Shown here: in pieces, positions 1 to 9,469 of the stretch
How the letters are laid out: each line of letters starts with the position of its first letter
How positions within the stretch are numbered: the stretch's first letter is position 1
From: Tridacna crocea
Taxonomy: Eukaryota; Mollusca; Bivalvia; Cardiida; Cardiidae
Direction of reading: 5' to 3'
Assembly (NCBI GenBank): GCA_943736015.1
Contig: OX031073.1
Coordinates: 23,153,210 to 23,217,209 of the forward strand
Length of the DNA: 64,000 bases
Position numbers and translations under genes: made by a program
The notes under the pieces: generated by a model
Told to the model about the DNA's origin: nothing
Database searches by the model: none
What the model saw: only the letters and a program-made list of their open reading frames with translations

Positions 1-26
1 GAGATACCATAGAAATGCCTTATGGC
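1..26 (+). mobile_element. TTAA-C MITE, right-end fragment
   Basis: The first 26 bases match the right end of the C copy at 32649-32877 (ATAGAAATGCCTTATGG). The rest of the element lies outside the window or is lost; no terminal TTAA is seen. Confidence 0.6.
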
Positions 27-56
27 CTTACAACATTATACTAATCTTTCCCAATT

Positions 57-115
57 CTGCTTCCTGGGACCTAGACCAGTACTAGAGCCAAGTGTGCAGG
101 CCAGTAAGAAATTAA
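57..115 (-). repeat. Dispersed repeat fragment (CCAGTACT type)
   Basis: Resembles 41980-42030 and the reverse complement of 47590-47650, sharing TTCCTGGG, an ACCAGTACT block and a GTGTG segment. Possibly the tail of a retroposon. Confidence 0.4.
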
Positions 116-275
116 AGTGAAGTTGACTCCTGCTCTGGAGTATAGAATTGGAGACCTTATAGTTTCGAGGCTTGCAACCTACCTCACAAACATGGACACC
201 ACTGAGAGTTTTTGATGATGTGAGATCAAAATTTTAATGTTGTTGGATCATATTTAAGTAGGTACATTGTATGAG

Positions 276-458
276 GGTCCGTATTCACCAACCATTCTTA
301 GAACATTCTTAGTCTTGTTCTTAGAATTCTGTCAATGTAAAAGTAACAGAACCAATCTGATTGGATAAACCATTTGGTTTGGCCAATTAGAAGTTCTGTT
401 ACTTTCACAGTTAGGAATTCTTTATGAATAAGACCGAGGACATTCTCAAAAAGTGGTC
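276..458. mobile_element. H-family hairpin element (GTATTCACCAACC)
   Basis: Starts GTCCGTATTCACCAACCATT and folds on itself around a pair of AGTAACAGAAC / GTTCTGTTACT arms. The right end is degraded. Other copies: 14885-15086, 43916-44045, 48688-48846 and 49671-51027. Confidence 0.6.
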
Positions 459-784
459 TCATATATTTAGGCTGAGTTCCTGACTGGAAAATGTACATCC
501 AGCATCATGCAGTCTGATCTTGGTCTCCATTGCCTCAGTATTGTTGTGAGTAAACTTTTTAGTTTTATAAGCACTGATCAAGGTCTAATGTACCTTCAAA
601 AATGCCATTGTATGATTGATTCTTGATGTAAAAGTACTTTGTCAGGAATGGATCTGTGAATTCCAAGATTCTTAGATCTACATTGTGTACAGGAAACTTG
701 GTCTGATAGTATCACACTCTTCCATTTCGTTTTCTGTCCGATTCTTGTATAAACTGAGTGGTTTTGACTTTGTATGACCCATTT

Positions 785-975
785 TCAGACCTGTCCAATT
801 TGAAAGCATAATTTGCAGATGGTAAATTCAATATGCCTCAAATGATGCAAATTGTATTTTATATGTTAGAAAACATTGTGGGAAAAGGAGAAAATGCTGA
901 TTACCAGCATTTTCTCCTTTTCCCACAATGTTTTCAAAAGGATTCAGCTAAAAGTTTCCACCAAGGGTAAGAGCT
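785..975 (-). mobile_element. TTAA-A MITE, ends degraded
   Basis: Palindromic core at 869-935. The left flank keeps ACCTGTCCAATTTGAAAGC; both terminal TTAA motifs are unrecognisable. Confidence 0.65.
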
Positions 976-1338
976 TTACACATTGTAGCAGAAAAATGAC
1001 TGAGGTTGGTACACCAAGAAAAGCATGGACTACCGGTATACTGTTGTTTGCCCTTTGGCTTAGAAAGACAACCAATTTAACAATCCGATGAAGTGACATA
1101 CTTTTTCATGCAATTTCACCACTTTTTAACCTTGTGCAATTGGCACTATCTTCTAGTCTTTCAAAATTTCCATTGTTCCAAAGTTTCTGTTGTCTCAGAC
1201 CAATCATCAACAGCTTTGTCAAGTCAGCTATTTCTACCCTACTTGCCTCAACTTTGTTAACATTGGTCTGGTCTGTACTTTATTTTTTTTACTTAAAACT
1301 TTATTTAGGTTGTGCCAGTTTTCTTTTGCTCTCTATCT
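976..1338. other. No feature seen
   Basis: AT-rich stretch with overlapping short open frames in two phases and no recognisable protein or repeat. Confidence 0.4.
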
Positions 1339-1480
1339 GAGCCCTGGTAGCACAGTGCAGGACTTGAGGACAGGGAATCACTGGTTCCATCCCCACCTTG
1401 ACCAAATTTTCTTTCCTAGTAATGATGAAAGTCATTGCTACAGAAATCCAGTGGATTCAGTAACACTTGAATCTAGGACC
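1339..1480 (+). mobile_element. tRNA-type SINE, 5' part
   Basis: Begins GAGCCCTGGTAGCACAGTGC and has a B-box-like GGTTCCATCCC about 45 bp on, followed by TTGACCAAATTTTCTTTCC as in the copies at 5213 and 18402. The 3' body is truncated. Confidence 0.65.
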
Positions 1481-1580
1481 TCCATGTGACAAGTCTTACC
1501 TTTTACCAGAGCCATGCCCGACCGCTCTGATTCTTGATCTACAGTTTTCTTCCCAGGGTAGAACTATAAGTAGTGCACAG

Positions 1581-2046
1581 GCCCGTCGGAAGGAAATTTC
1601 ATTTGGTCCGGCCAGTATGGCGAGCGACGAAGTTGCGAAGCCATGCTAGGGGGGTCCAGGGGCATGCTCCCCCGGAAGAAATTTTGAATGTAAGACGCTC
1701 TGGTGCATTTTGGCGCATTTTTTTTAGGCTTATACTACGCATTTAAGCCATGCAAAGGGGGGGTGGGTTCCGGGGGCATGCCCCCCCCCTCGGAAAAATT
1801 TTGAAAAACGCTCCCTGGTGCATTCTGGCGCATTTTTTGAGGTTTATATTACGCATTTAAGCCATGCTAGTGGAGTCCATGTGCATACTCCCCCGGAAAA
1901 ATTTTGAAAATAAGACGCTCTCTGGTGCATTCTGGCGCATTTTTTGAGATTTATATTATGCATTTTTTTTTCGAAAATTGGTCTGGCCATTTTTCATTTT
2001 CGGCCGAAAATTTGGTCTGGCCATGGCCGGACCGCTTCCGACGGCC
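1581..2046. mobile_element. TIR element carrying about 110-bp tandem units
   Basis: The left end has CCGTCGGAAG then GGTCCGGCCA; the right end carries the reverse complements (TGGCCGGACCGCTTCCGACGG). Between them are three units starting GCCATGC at 1640, 1747 and 1861, each with a G-rich run, its C-rich partner and CTGGTGCATTYTGGCGCATT. Target duplication is not clear. Superfamily unknown. Confidence 0.6.
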
Positions 2047-2072
2047 TTGGTGCAGGTATCCTCCACAGGGTT

Positions 2073-2301
2073 TTAACCCTTTCCCAAACAACAAATTTTA
2101 GACTCTTCCAAACTGAAAGAGTTTGCAGACAACAATTTTACATTTGATGAAAATGGTAGAAAGTTCTCCTAAAGGATAGAAAAACACTGTGGGAAAAGGA
2201 GAAATTGCTCGTTACGAGCAATTTCTCCTTTTCCCACAGTGTTTTCGAAAGACTTGCACTGCAGACACGTAAAAACCAGGGCTTGTTTGGGAAAGGGTTA
2301 A
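2073..2301 (-). mobile_element. TTAA-B MITE, complete
   Basis: Reference B copy: TTAACCCTTTCCCAAAC at the left, GTTTGGGAAAGGGTTAA at the right, about 229 bp. The core (2180-2247) is a near-perfect palindrome with CACTGTGGG / CCCACAGTG arms and a TTGCTCG / CGAGCAA centre, unlike the type A centre. Confidence 0.9.
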
Positions 2302-2496
2302 TAAGATTACATATCTTCAAGTTTACAGCAAGTTGTACCCCAACTCCCCTGGACGGTGATTCCACTATGCTTTTAAATTGTGGTGTATGGTATGCGCAGT
2401 GTGAGTAACATAGCCGAAGTGCAGGCATCCCAACAAAAGCGATGCCCAACCCTGTCGATCATAACTGCAAGTAGGAACACATTACTGCTGTGATTA

Positions 2497-2605
2497 TACC
2501 CCTGCAAAACGAATGTCCATGTGTTCGTCTGTGTACAAAATACTGTCAAAGCACTTGCAGGAGTGTAAAGTGATATTCAGTAAGTCAGCTTGTGTTTCTT
2601 CTAGG
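2497..2605 (+). repeat. P-family repeat (ACCCCYGCAAAAC)
   Basis: ACCCCTGCAAAACGAATG followed by TGTTCGTCTGTGTACAAAAT and CAAAGCACT. The same order is found at 34370-34550 and at the right edge of the window. Confidence 0.55.
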
Positions 2606-2830
2606 GCTGATGGTCAACTGCTGCAAAGCAGTTAAATTGCTGATCCTGTCTAGAAACATTTCAAAAGCGCTACAAAATCGCAGTTCCTGCCCATAGGTTG
2701 TAGGAAGTTCACAGTTGCAAAGTGGTAAGCATAAAATCCCATGCCATAGTGGGATGCATCACGGAGAGACCTCAAGTGCCGTAGAAGCACAACAATGGAT
2801 CACAGGTTCGTGATCAGTGCAGTGAGATAG

Positions 2831-3059
2831 TTATCTCATTACCAAACGACAATATTTTAGGCTTGTCCAAATTGAAAGCATTTGCAGACGACAAAATAAT
2901 GTGAATCAAAAATTGAAAACTGATTTGGAAAGGATAGAAAGCATTGTGGGAAAAGGAGAAAATGCTGGTAACCAGCATTTTCTCCTTTTCCCACAATGTT
3001 TTCAAAAGGCTTCTTCCTCAGGGTCGTTAAAAGTCAGGATTGTGTGGTAAAGAGTTATT
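2831..3059 (-). mobile_element. TTAA-A MITE, complete
   Basis: Left end TTATCTCATTACCAAACGAC (first TTAA mutated), right end GTGTGGTAAAGAGTTA. Intact core near 2938-3005 with a GCTGGTAACCAGC centre. Confidence 0.85.
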
Positions 3060-3119
3060 GAAGTATAACATAAATTCCTAAGTCCCAGAATGTTGCACAT
3101 GTAGGTGACAGTGTTGTTG

Positions 3120-3165
3120 CAAGATCAGACTGCATGTTCTGTGCAGTCTGATCTTAATCTACACT
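3120..3165. repeat. Q-family hairpin (AGATCAGACTGCA)
   Basis: AAGATCAGACTGCA, a short loop, then TGCAGTCTGATCTT and ATCTACACTGT. About 20 copies of this stem occur in the window, often beside MITEs; the full element boundary is unclear. Confidence 0.7.
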
Positions 3166-3548
3166 GTCTGCGAAAAGTCATTAAGTTGCATATAGCTACC
3201 TAAGTATTAAATATCTCTGGTTGAATCCCATGGAAAGTGTAACATGAATCAGCAAGGATCAGTTTACCTATGGTCAGTTTTATCTTTAACAAGGGTGTGG
3301 AAATCTCTTGGGCTAGAAGGTTAGGGACGGCTCTGTGAATTTTAATGTATGATTTTATTTTGTCCAGTTTTGAATTGGGTGAAGTTTAAGTCAGGTTCTA
3401 GTGTGGATTTACAAATTGATGCGATGTTTGTTGAGTTAACAAGGTTTTAATGTTTGGATAAATGTGTGCAGGTCATCTGTTGAGATAGTTAATTAACCTT
3501 AATTATTGCACAAATTGGGTCAGTTTTACTTTTACATTTGAACAGGAC
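3166..3548. other. No feature seen
   Basis: AT-rich sequence without coding potential or a repeat shared elsewhere in the window. Confidence 0.4.
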
Positions 3549-3763
3549 TTAACTCCTTCAACCAAATGACAAAAATGTAGACTTGGCGAAATTTTAGCAG
3601 TTTCAGACAAGAATTCTAATTTGACTTAATTGATGGAATTGGTCTCTGGTAGGTTGGAGAATATTGTAAGAAAAGGAGAAAATGCTGGTTACCTGCGAAC
3701 TTTTCTTTTCCTACTGTATTTTCTAGAGTCTTCAATACTCACATTTGTGTGGTAAAGAGTTAA
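3549..3763 (-). mobile_element. TTAA-A MITE, diverged
   Basis: TTAACTCCTTCAACC to GGTAAAGAGTTAA. The core is strongly mutated in its right arm (GCGAACTTTTCTTTTCC), so it is an old copy. Confidence 0.75.
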
Positions 3764-4044
3764 AATTGACGTAGTGGGGAGGCAAAAAAGTGTGTTTAGC
3801 TTGTCATACTTGGTAAAATGCATGTTAGAAAAGCAGCCTTTATGTGCCGTCAAGATTTATTTTTACCAAAGATGATTTTGAAGCATTTAGTAGCAACTCT
3901 AGTGGACTTTTCAATTTTAATCTGTGACATATCTCATTGAGAAATTTTTGTGCTTTGTCACAAACACTGAATCTCAATTTAAGATAAATATTTATTGTAT
4001 TACAAAGGATTTTAAAGATTCAAGACATAGATTGGACTCCTAAA

Positions 4045-4191
4045 TTATTTCTCATACCCTTTGAAGGGTAGAAAACATTGTGGGAAAAGGAAAAATGCTG
4101 GTTACCAGCATTTTCTCCTTTTTCCACAATGTTTTCTAAAGGCTTCTTTCTTAGGGTTATCAAAAGTAGGGACTGTGTGGTAATGAGTTAA
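4045..4191 (-). mobile_element. TTAA-A MITE, left half missing
   Basis: Core at about 4072-4136 and a complete right end finishing GGTAATGAGTTAA. The left terminal region is replaced by unrelated AT-rich sequence. Confidence 0.75.
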
Positions 4192-4214
4192 TTTAGTTTC
4201 TAATGTGGACAGTG

Positions 4215-4262
4215 TAAATAAAGATCAGACTGCAAAGAATATGCAATCAGATCATGAATCTG
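4215..4262. repeat. Q-family hairpin
   Basis: AAAGATCAGACTGCA with the mutated partner TGCAATCAGATCAT. Confidence 0.6.
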
Positions 4263-4380
4263 CAACTGCCTTTTGTTTTTGTAGGACATTCTGATTAAAA
4301 AAAAGTTGAAAAATTGCTAAATCTGTGTTTTAAATGTACTAATAGGGACTGTCTGTGTCATCTATGTAGCACTTTGTGGA

Positions 4381-4613
4381 TTAACTTTTTATGAAACAAC
4401 AAAACTTTTGACTTTTCCAAATCAAAAGCATTTCCAGATGAAGAAATAAATGAGACTGAAAAAGTTACTTTTGATTTGTGAAGGGTAGAAAACTTTGATG
4501 AAAAAGGGGAAAATGCTGGTTACCAGCATTTTCTCCTTTTCCACAATGTTTTCCAAAGGTCTCTTCCTTATGGTCATTAAAACTAGGGATTGTGTGGTAA
4601 AGTGATAAGTTAA
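4381..4613 (-). mobile_element. TTAA-A MITE, complete
   Basis: TTAACTTTTTATG left end; the right end carries a small insertion before the final TTAA (GGTAAAGTGATAAGTTAA). The core's left arm is mutated (AACTTTGATGAAAAAGGGG). Confidence 0.75.
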
Positions 4614-4878
4614 AAATGAAGGATAGAGTGGTAATATTTATTTGTCTGACAAATTTTTTTTTTGCAGTAAAAAAAGCTTTTAAAAAATTGAAAAAAATCT
4701 TAAGTGCTAAATTGATAGATGGACGGTGTCCAATAATTATTCTGATGATGGATTATATAAAGTGTAACCCCGGATTAAGACCGTAGCAGAAAGTATGGGA
4801 AAACCTTTCTCAAAATGCATCAACACAGTAAGTCATTTTCTAATTTTCCGTATAATTATTTAGATCTATATACAAAGA

Positions 4879-5068
4879 GCTCCAGATAGAGGGAGTGAAA
4901 TTGATTTTGAAATTGAAAATATGAATTATTCTCTTCTAAACCCCATGTTATGAGTATTCATTACAAATGTCTCATCGAGACAATTCTAATGAATACTCAG
5001 AACATTGGGTCTGGAAGAGAAATAAAGGATTTAGAATACCTTTGCGCCCTCTTATCTGGAGCTCTGAT
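4879..5068. mobile_element. O-family palindromic element (GAGCTCCAGATA)
   Basis: Ends GAGCTCCAGATAGAGGGAGT and its inverted form CTTATCTGGAGCTC enclose a long imperfect palindrome centred on CTCATCGAGA. Copies: 19957-20128, 33201-33389, 48500-48687. No target duplication could be fixed. Confidence 0.75.
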
Positions 5069-5075
5069 GTTAGAT

Positions 5076-5121
5076 GAAAAACTTCTTTAGTTTGAGCCGA
5101 AAAACTTCTTTAGTTTGAGCC
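5076..5121 (+). repeat. 23-bp tandem duplication
   Basis: GAAAAACTTCTTTAGTTTG-containing unit repeated twice in direct succession with no mismatch seen. Confidence 0.85.
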
Positions 5122-5154
5122 GAATGCCATATATTTGACCCTAAAACTCCAGAT

Positions 5155-5205
5155 AGCATGCAGAGATCCATTCTGTGCAGTCTCATCTCAATCTATTCAG
5201 TTTGC
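5155..5205. repeat. Q-family remnant
   Basis: CAGAGATCCATTCTG then TGCAGTCTCATCTC and AATCTATTCAGT; the left stem is lost. A similar remnant lies at 5748-5800. Confidence 0.45.
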
Positions 5206-5212
5206 AAAATCA

Positions 5213-5458
5213 GAGCCCTGGTAGCTCAGTTAGCGTACAGGACTTGAGAACAGTAGGTAGATGGTTTGATCTCCCTTGACCAATATCTTTCCTCTCTTAC
5301 TGCTGGACCATTGTTTCGATGGTTGTTTGGGAAAGAAACCAGTGGCTTGGAAAGAATATTGTGTAGAATACTGATTTAGGAAAGCATAATACCACTGACC
5401 AACATGATATTTCTGAAATAATGTCGAAAACGCCATTGAAAGACCATACAATCAATCC
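5213..5458 (+). mobile_element. tRNA-type SINE
   Basis: GAGCCCTGGTAGCTCAGTTA head with A-box-like bases, a degraded B box (ATGGTTTGATCTCCC), the body (GACCATTGTTTC, CCAGTGGCTTGGAAAG) and a 3' tail GACCATACAATCAATCC. It preserves the uninterrupted sequence at the point where the copy at 18402 was invaded by the 18550-19322 element. Confidence 0.75.
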
Positions 5459-5514
5459 ATTAGTTTCTAAGCTGAAGCAGGGTGCCACATTTTTGACACT
5501 AGAGATCTGTATAG

Positions 5515-5739
5515 CCCATTAGCACACAATCCCTACTTTTGACGCCCCTGAGAAAGAAGCCTTTAGAAAACATTGTGGGCAAAGGAGAAAATGCTGGTAA
5601 CCATCATTTTCTCCTTTTCCCACAGTGTTTTCTACCCTTCACAAAACAAATTTCAAATTTTCAGTCACTTTTATTTTGTTGTCTGCAAATGCTTTCGATT
5701 TGGATAAGCCTAAAATGTTGTCGTTTGGTAATGAGTTAA
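5515..5739 (+). mobile_element. TTAA-A MITE, complete
   Basis: CCATTAGCACACAATCCC left end (TTAA mutated), TCGTTTGGTAATGAGTTAA right end, near-intact core. Confidence 0.85.
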
Positions 5740-5747
5740 ATAGCATG

Positions 5748-5800
5748 CAAAGATCCATTCTGCACAGCCATATCTCAATCTTTTCAGTTTGTAGATACCG
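5748..5800. repeat. Q-family remnant
   Basis: GCAAAGATCCATTCTGCACA followed by ATCTCAATCTTTTCAGTTTG, a close relative of 5155-5205. Confidence 0.4.
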
Positions 5801-5820
5801 TTTAAATTGTTACTAGGTCT

Positions 5821-5965
5821 TTAACTCTGTAGCAAACATTCATGAGATTTAAGAAAAAGCCTTCTGAAAACATGACAGGAAAGGAAAAATTCCTGGTAAC
5901 AAGCATTTTCTCCTGTTACCACATTTTTTTCTATCCTTCCCAAAATGAATTTTAATTTTCAAGGT
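5821..5965 (+). mobile_element. TTAA-A MITE, degraded and truncated
   Basis: TTAACTCTGTAGC left end and a damaged core (AAACATGACAGGAAAGG ... TGTTACCAC). The right third is missing. Confidence 0.6.
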
Positions 5966-5969
5966 AGTA

Positions 5970-6018
5970 GGTTTTGGACTAATGAAGAGCCCCAGGTTTT
6001 GGACTAATGAAGAGCCCC
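5970..6018 (+). repeat. 25-bp tandem duplication
   Basis: GGTTTTGGACTAATGAAGAG followed by CCCC is present twice, one base apart, directly beside a truncated MITE. Confidence 0.85.
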
Positions 6019-6149
6019 TAATGTTGTATGAATTACAGCTGTGGAAACAAAACAAATGTTTTACAATTGTTAACATGGATGCTGGGGTCATTTTACTGAC
6101 CCTTGCAGTCAAATACATGAACGAAAAAAATTTCACTTGTAGTTTATCC

Positions 6150-6378
6150 TTAACTCATTTCCAAATGACAATATTTTAGGTTGGTCTAAATTGAAAGCAT
6201 TTGCAGACAACAAAATAGATGTGACTGAAAAACTTAAATTTGGTTTGAGAAGAGTAGAAAACGTTGTGGGAAAAGGAGAAAATGCTGGTTACCAGCATTT
6301 TCTCCTTTTTCCACAATGTTTTCTAAAGGCTTCTTTCTCAGGGTCGTTAACAGTCGGGATTGTGTGGTAAAGAGTTAA
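6150..6378 (-). mobile_element. TTAA-A MITE, complete
   Basis: TTAACTCATTTCCAAATGAC to GTGTGGTAAAGAGTTAA; intact core around 6258-6325. Confidence 0.88.
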
Positions 6379-6439
6379 CTTATTTAAGAGGATGTCGAGG
6401 ATAGCTTATAACCCTAATGAAATGCATTTCACACCTGTA

Positions 6440-6605
6440 ATTGGCTTTGCATCCCAGTGTAGATTAAGATAAGAATGCACAAAACATGCAGTCTTATCTT
6501 TGATAGATCTACAATGTCTTCTTGATTATACACGACATACATGAGCAACCATGAAATTGCAGTTATTTTGGTCATATTTTTAGACTGCAAATGCCTCAAG
6601 GGTTC
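6440..6605. repeat. Q-family hairpin with extended flank
   Basis: Stem at about 6462-6510 (TAAGAATGCACAAA / ATGCAGTCTTATCTT), then the downstream block GCAACCATGAAATTGCAGTT ... TTTTTAGACTG, also seen after the stems at 14465 and 42493. This suggests a 150-200 bp element. Confidence 0.6.
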
Positions 6606-6769
6606 ATTTGGCAGGGTCTGAAGAATCCACTCATCCCCTCGTCCTACCAACTAAAATTTGGTGAGGGCAAGTAGATTATCCATCTTTGTCTAGCTGTAGG
6701 ACAAGTGCAAAATGGCAAGAGGACAAGTAAGAATTCTGAAATTTTTTGGACTGTGATTGGGTGATCTAG

Positions 6770-6850
6770 GGGTTAAATATTGTTGGAAATGAAAAAAATG
6801 CATGTAACCAGCATTTTCTTCATTTTCAACAATATTTTCTTGGCTTGAAA
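6770..6850. mobile_element. TTAA-family core remnant
   Basis: TATTGTTGGAAATGAAAAAA / CATTTTCAACAATATTTTC palindrome with a GTAACCAGC centre; flanks not recognisable. Both arms share the TTGG... / ...CAA change. Confidence 0.5.
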
Positions 6851-7089
6851 AGTCAAAAACTACCATTTTGAGACACATTTTATAAAAGCTGCAAAAATTT
6901 GTCTCTCAATCAATGTTGAATAAATAAGCCATCTTTGAGAAAAGGTCTCCTAATACAATTGCAAAAAGTATCAACTCAGGTCTGCCTGCACTGAAACTTT
7001 TTGCTATTGGTCAATTGTGTACAAGTCCAAGACCCAGTCTTCCTCATAATAAAGATGGTTTTTGTTGAAAAAATCAAATTAATGTCTAT

Positions 7090-7461
7090 TATGAACCCTT
7101 AAGTATTTTTAAATTCCTTGTTCGGTATCATGCATCACGCAGATGCATTCAGCATCCTTTTGCCAGGGCACAGTTCAAATGTTTAACTCATTTCAACACA
7201 ATCCATACTTTTGACGACCCTGAGAATGAAGCCTTAAGAAAACTGTGGAAAAAGGAGAAATTCCTCATAAGCAGCAATTTCTCCTTTTACCACAGTGTTT
7301 TCTGTTTTATGAACCCTTAAGTATTTTTAAATTCCTTGTTCGGTATCATGCATCACGCAGATGCATTCAGCATCCTTTTGCCAGAGCACAGTTCAAATGT
7401 TTAACTCATTTCAACACAATCCATACTTTTGACGACCCTGAGAATGAAGCCTTAAGAAAAC
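7090..7461 (+). repeat. 154-bp direct duplication around a MITE core
   Basis: Bases 7090-7243 recur at 7308-7461 with an offset of 218 bp and about one mismatch seen. The copies begin TATGAACCCTTAAG and end inside the left flank of a type A MITE. The spacer is exactly a type B core. Confidence 0.9.
7183..7303 (+). mobile_element. Chimeric MITE: A left end with B core
   Basis: The A-type flank (TTAACTCATTTCAACACAAT, ACTTTTGACGACCCTGAG) runs into a core at 7242-7303 identical over 62 bp to the B core at 7859-7920, including its private mutations. The right flank is missing. Confidence 0.85.
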
Positions 7462-7548
7462 ATTGTGGGAAAAGGAGAAAATGCTGGTAACCAGCATTTT
7501 CTCCTTTTCCCACAATGTTTTCTACCCTTCACAAAATAAAATTTCAAA
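7401..7548 (+). mobile_element. TTAA-A MITE, right end truncated
   Basis: Same left flank as 7183-7243 but with a standard A core (GCTGGTAACCAGC). Breaks off after CAAAATAAAATTTCAAATTT. Confidence 0.8.
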
Positions 7549-7564
7549 TTTTGCCAGAGTGCAA

Positions 7565-7796
7565 TTCAAATGTTCTGCACACAATCCCTCCTTTTGACGA
7601 CCCTGAGATTATGAAGCCTTAAGAAAACATCGTGGAAAAAGGAAAAATGCTGGTAACCAGCATTTTCTCCTTTTCCCACAATGTTTTCTACCCTTCACAA
7701 AACAAAATTTCAAATTTTAAGTCACTTTTATTTGGTCGTCCACAAATGCCTTTGATTTAGACAAGCCTAAAATTTTGTTGTATTGTAATGAGTTAA
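7565..7796 (+). mobile_element. TTAA-A MITE, left tip lost
   Basis: CACACAATCCCTCC through core to GTAATGAGTTAA. The junction with the previous copy repeats GCCAGAGYRCARTTCAAATG, so unequal exchange is likely. Confidence 0.8.
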
Positions 7797-7797
7797 C

Positions 7798-8025
7798 TTA
7801 ACCCTTTCCCAAACAAGCCCTGGTTTTTACGTGTCTGCCATAAAAGTCTTTTGAAAACACTGTGGAAAAAGGAGAAATTCCTCATAAGCAGCAATTTCTC
7901 CTTTTACCACAGTGTTTTCTACCCTTTTTGAGAACTTTCTGCCATTTTCTCCAAATCTAAAATTGTCGTCTGCAAACTCTTTCCGTTTGGAAGGGTCCAA
8001 ACTTCATCGTTTGGGAAAGGGTTAA
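7798..8025 (+). mobile_element. TTAA-B MITE, complete
   Basis: TTAACCCTTTCCCAAACAAG to TTTGGGAAAGGGTTAA, one base after the preceding A element. Its core (7859-7920) carries CCTCATAAGCAG at the centre, breaking the palindrome, and is the exact match of the displaced core at 7242-7303. Confidence 0.9.
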
Positions 8026-8030
8026 ATTTT

Positions 8031-8260
8031 TAATTTTTTACCTAATGATACAATTTTGGACTTTTCCAAATCTAAAGCATTTGCAGGTGAAATGCCTAAT
8101 ACTGATCAGATAGAGAGATTTGTCTCTGAAAGGGTTGAAGAACTGGTGGGAAAATGAGAAAATGCTGGTGGCCAGACTATTGTCTCCTTTTCCCACGTTG
8201 TTTTCAAAAGCCTTATTCCTCAAGGTCCTTCATACTCTAGATTGCATGGGAAAAAGTTGA
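8031..8260 (-). mobile_element. TTAA-A MITE, degraded ends
   Basis: TTTACCTAATGATACAATTT left, core near 8145-8208 with mutated right arm (GACTATTGTCTCC), right end GCATGGGAAAAAGTTGAA. Confidence 0.7.
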
Positions 8261-8714
8261 AAAAGTTATGAAAAGGTCAAATTTAACAGAACTCAAGGGC
8301 TGTAGAAGAAATTCCCCTTGATCATGCTGTTGAATGTTTTGAAATAGAATATCCAAGGTAAGTGGTCAAGGCTAGATGCATGCTGCCTGATTGGAGGTGC
8401 CAAGTCCCAGCTGGCTACAATTTGATCTGTTCTGTAATTGGTCAGTTTTTATACAGGAAGAAAGTTATTACTGGGGAGCCAATAAAACAAACATTAGATA
8501 GAAATTTGAGAAATCTGAAGATTATCAGCAAACATTATCATCTGCATGCCAAAACTAAGTGCTTCTATGCTTTCATTTCCTTTCCGAAATTCAGTTTCAT
8601 CTGCAGCAGCTTGCAGCCCAGAAAGCCCGGTTTATTCATTGTCATTTACAGTCAAGTCATGGTAAACAACTACCTGTATTTAAACATTGCCTGTTGGGAA
8701 GTGCTCAGCTGTTT
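8261..8714. other. Unassigned; 125-codon open frame
   Basis: An open frame at 8362-8739 (+) is the longest unbroken one in the first 20 kb. Its protein has no domain I recognise, no signal peptide and no flanking gene structure, and its end runs into a MITE half, so I do not call it a gene. Confidence 0.35.
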
Positions 8715-8817
8715 TGAGAAAGGTCAATTTCAATTTTAAAGTCATATTTATTTTGACTTCTGTGCTAGTGCTTCGAATTTGGACCAGTCTAAAATGTTGC
8801 TGTGTGGTAAAGAGTTG
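8715..8817 (+). mobile_element. TTAA-A MITE, right half only
   Basis: GTCAATTTCAATTTTAAAGT through TTTGGACCAGTCTAAAAT to GTGTGGTAAAGAGTTGA. The break lies at the position of the core. Confidence 0.75.
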
Positions 8818-9118
8818 ACTCTCTACCAAACGACAAAATTTGGGCCTTGTCCAAATTGAAAGGATTTGCAGACGACAAATCGATGGCTGAGTGCAACACT
8901 ATCCTAAGTGCCTATACAAAGTATAGGCACTTAGGATAGTGTTGCACTCACCCATCGAAATGTAACTGAAATAATGATTTTTGTTTTGGATGGGGGAGAA
9001 AACATTTCGGAAAAGGGAGAAAATGCTGGTTACCAGCATTATTTCCTTTTCCAACAATGTTTTCAAAAGGATTCTTATACAGGGGCATAAAAAGTCGTGA
9101 TTGAGTAGTAAAGAGTTA
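8814..9118 (-). mobile_element. TTAA-A MITE with nested hairpin
   Basis: Abuts the previous half-element at a shared TTGA. The left flank CGACAAAAT...AATGTAACTG is split by the 8881-8957 hairpin. Core near 8998-9065; right end AGTAAAGAGTTAA. Confidence 0.8.
8881..8957. mobile_element. 77-bp near-perfect hairpin inserted in a MITE
   Basis: Arms of 37 bases with one mismatch and a 3-base loop (CGATGGCTGAGTGCAACACT on the left, its complement on the right). Flanked by AAAT on both sides, a possible 4-bp target duplication. A diverged relative is at 58150-58222. Confidence 0.85.
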
Positions 9119-9238
9119 ATACTGGTTGCAGTGCTTAATGGAGGTGGCCACTGAGACAAGGTCTTTACTGTATTTTAGGTTGTGGCCAAGGCACTGTGAG
9201 GGTTGATTCCTCTGCAGACATGCACAGAAGTTAGTATC

Positions 9239-9469
9239 TTAACTTTCTACCACACTATCGCGACTTTTGATGATCCTGAAAAGGAAGCCTTCTGAAAACA
9301 CTGTGGGAAAAGGAGAACATGCTGGTAACCAGCATTTTCTCCTTTTCCAACAATGCTTTCTACCCTTTCCAGAACAATCTTCAAAATTTGAGTCACATTA
9401 CATTTTTTGTCTGCAAATACTTTCAATTTGGACTAGTCTTAAAAAATTTTGTTGTTTGGTTACAAGTTG
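9239..9469 (+). mobile_element. TTAA-A MITE, complete
   Basis: TTAACTTTCTACCACACTAT left; core with CACTGTGGG left arm but CCAACAATG right arm; right end TTGTTTGGTTACAAGTTGA. Confidence 0.8.

Noticed and set aside
868-936. Core hairpins as bacterial-type terminators or attenuators
   Set aside because: The sequence is animal nuclear DNA with SINEs; there are no adjacent genes, and the hairpin belongs to a mobile element.
5213-5300. Functional tRNA gene
   Set aside because: A- and B-box-like segments are present, but the sequence does not fold as a cloverleaf and continues into the SINE body and tail.
8362-8739. 125-codon open frame as a gene
   Set aside because: No recognisable domain, no partner exons, and the end runs into a half MITE. 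Length is possible by chance in 64 kb of six-frame AT-rich sequence.
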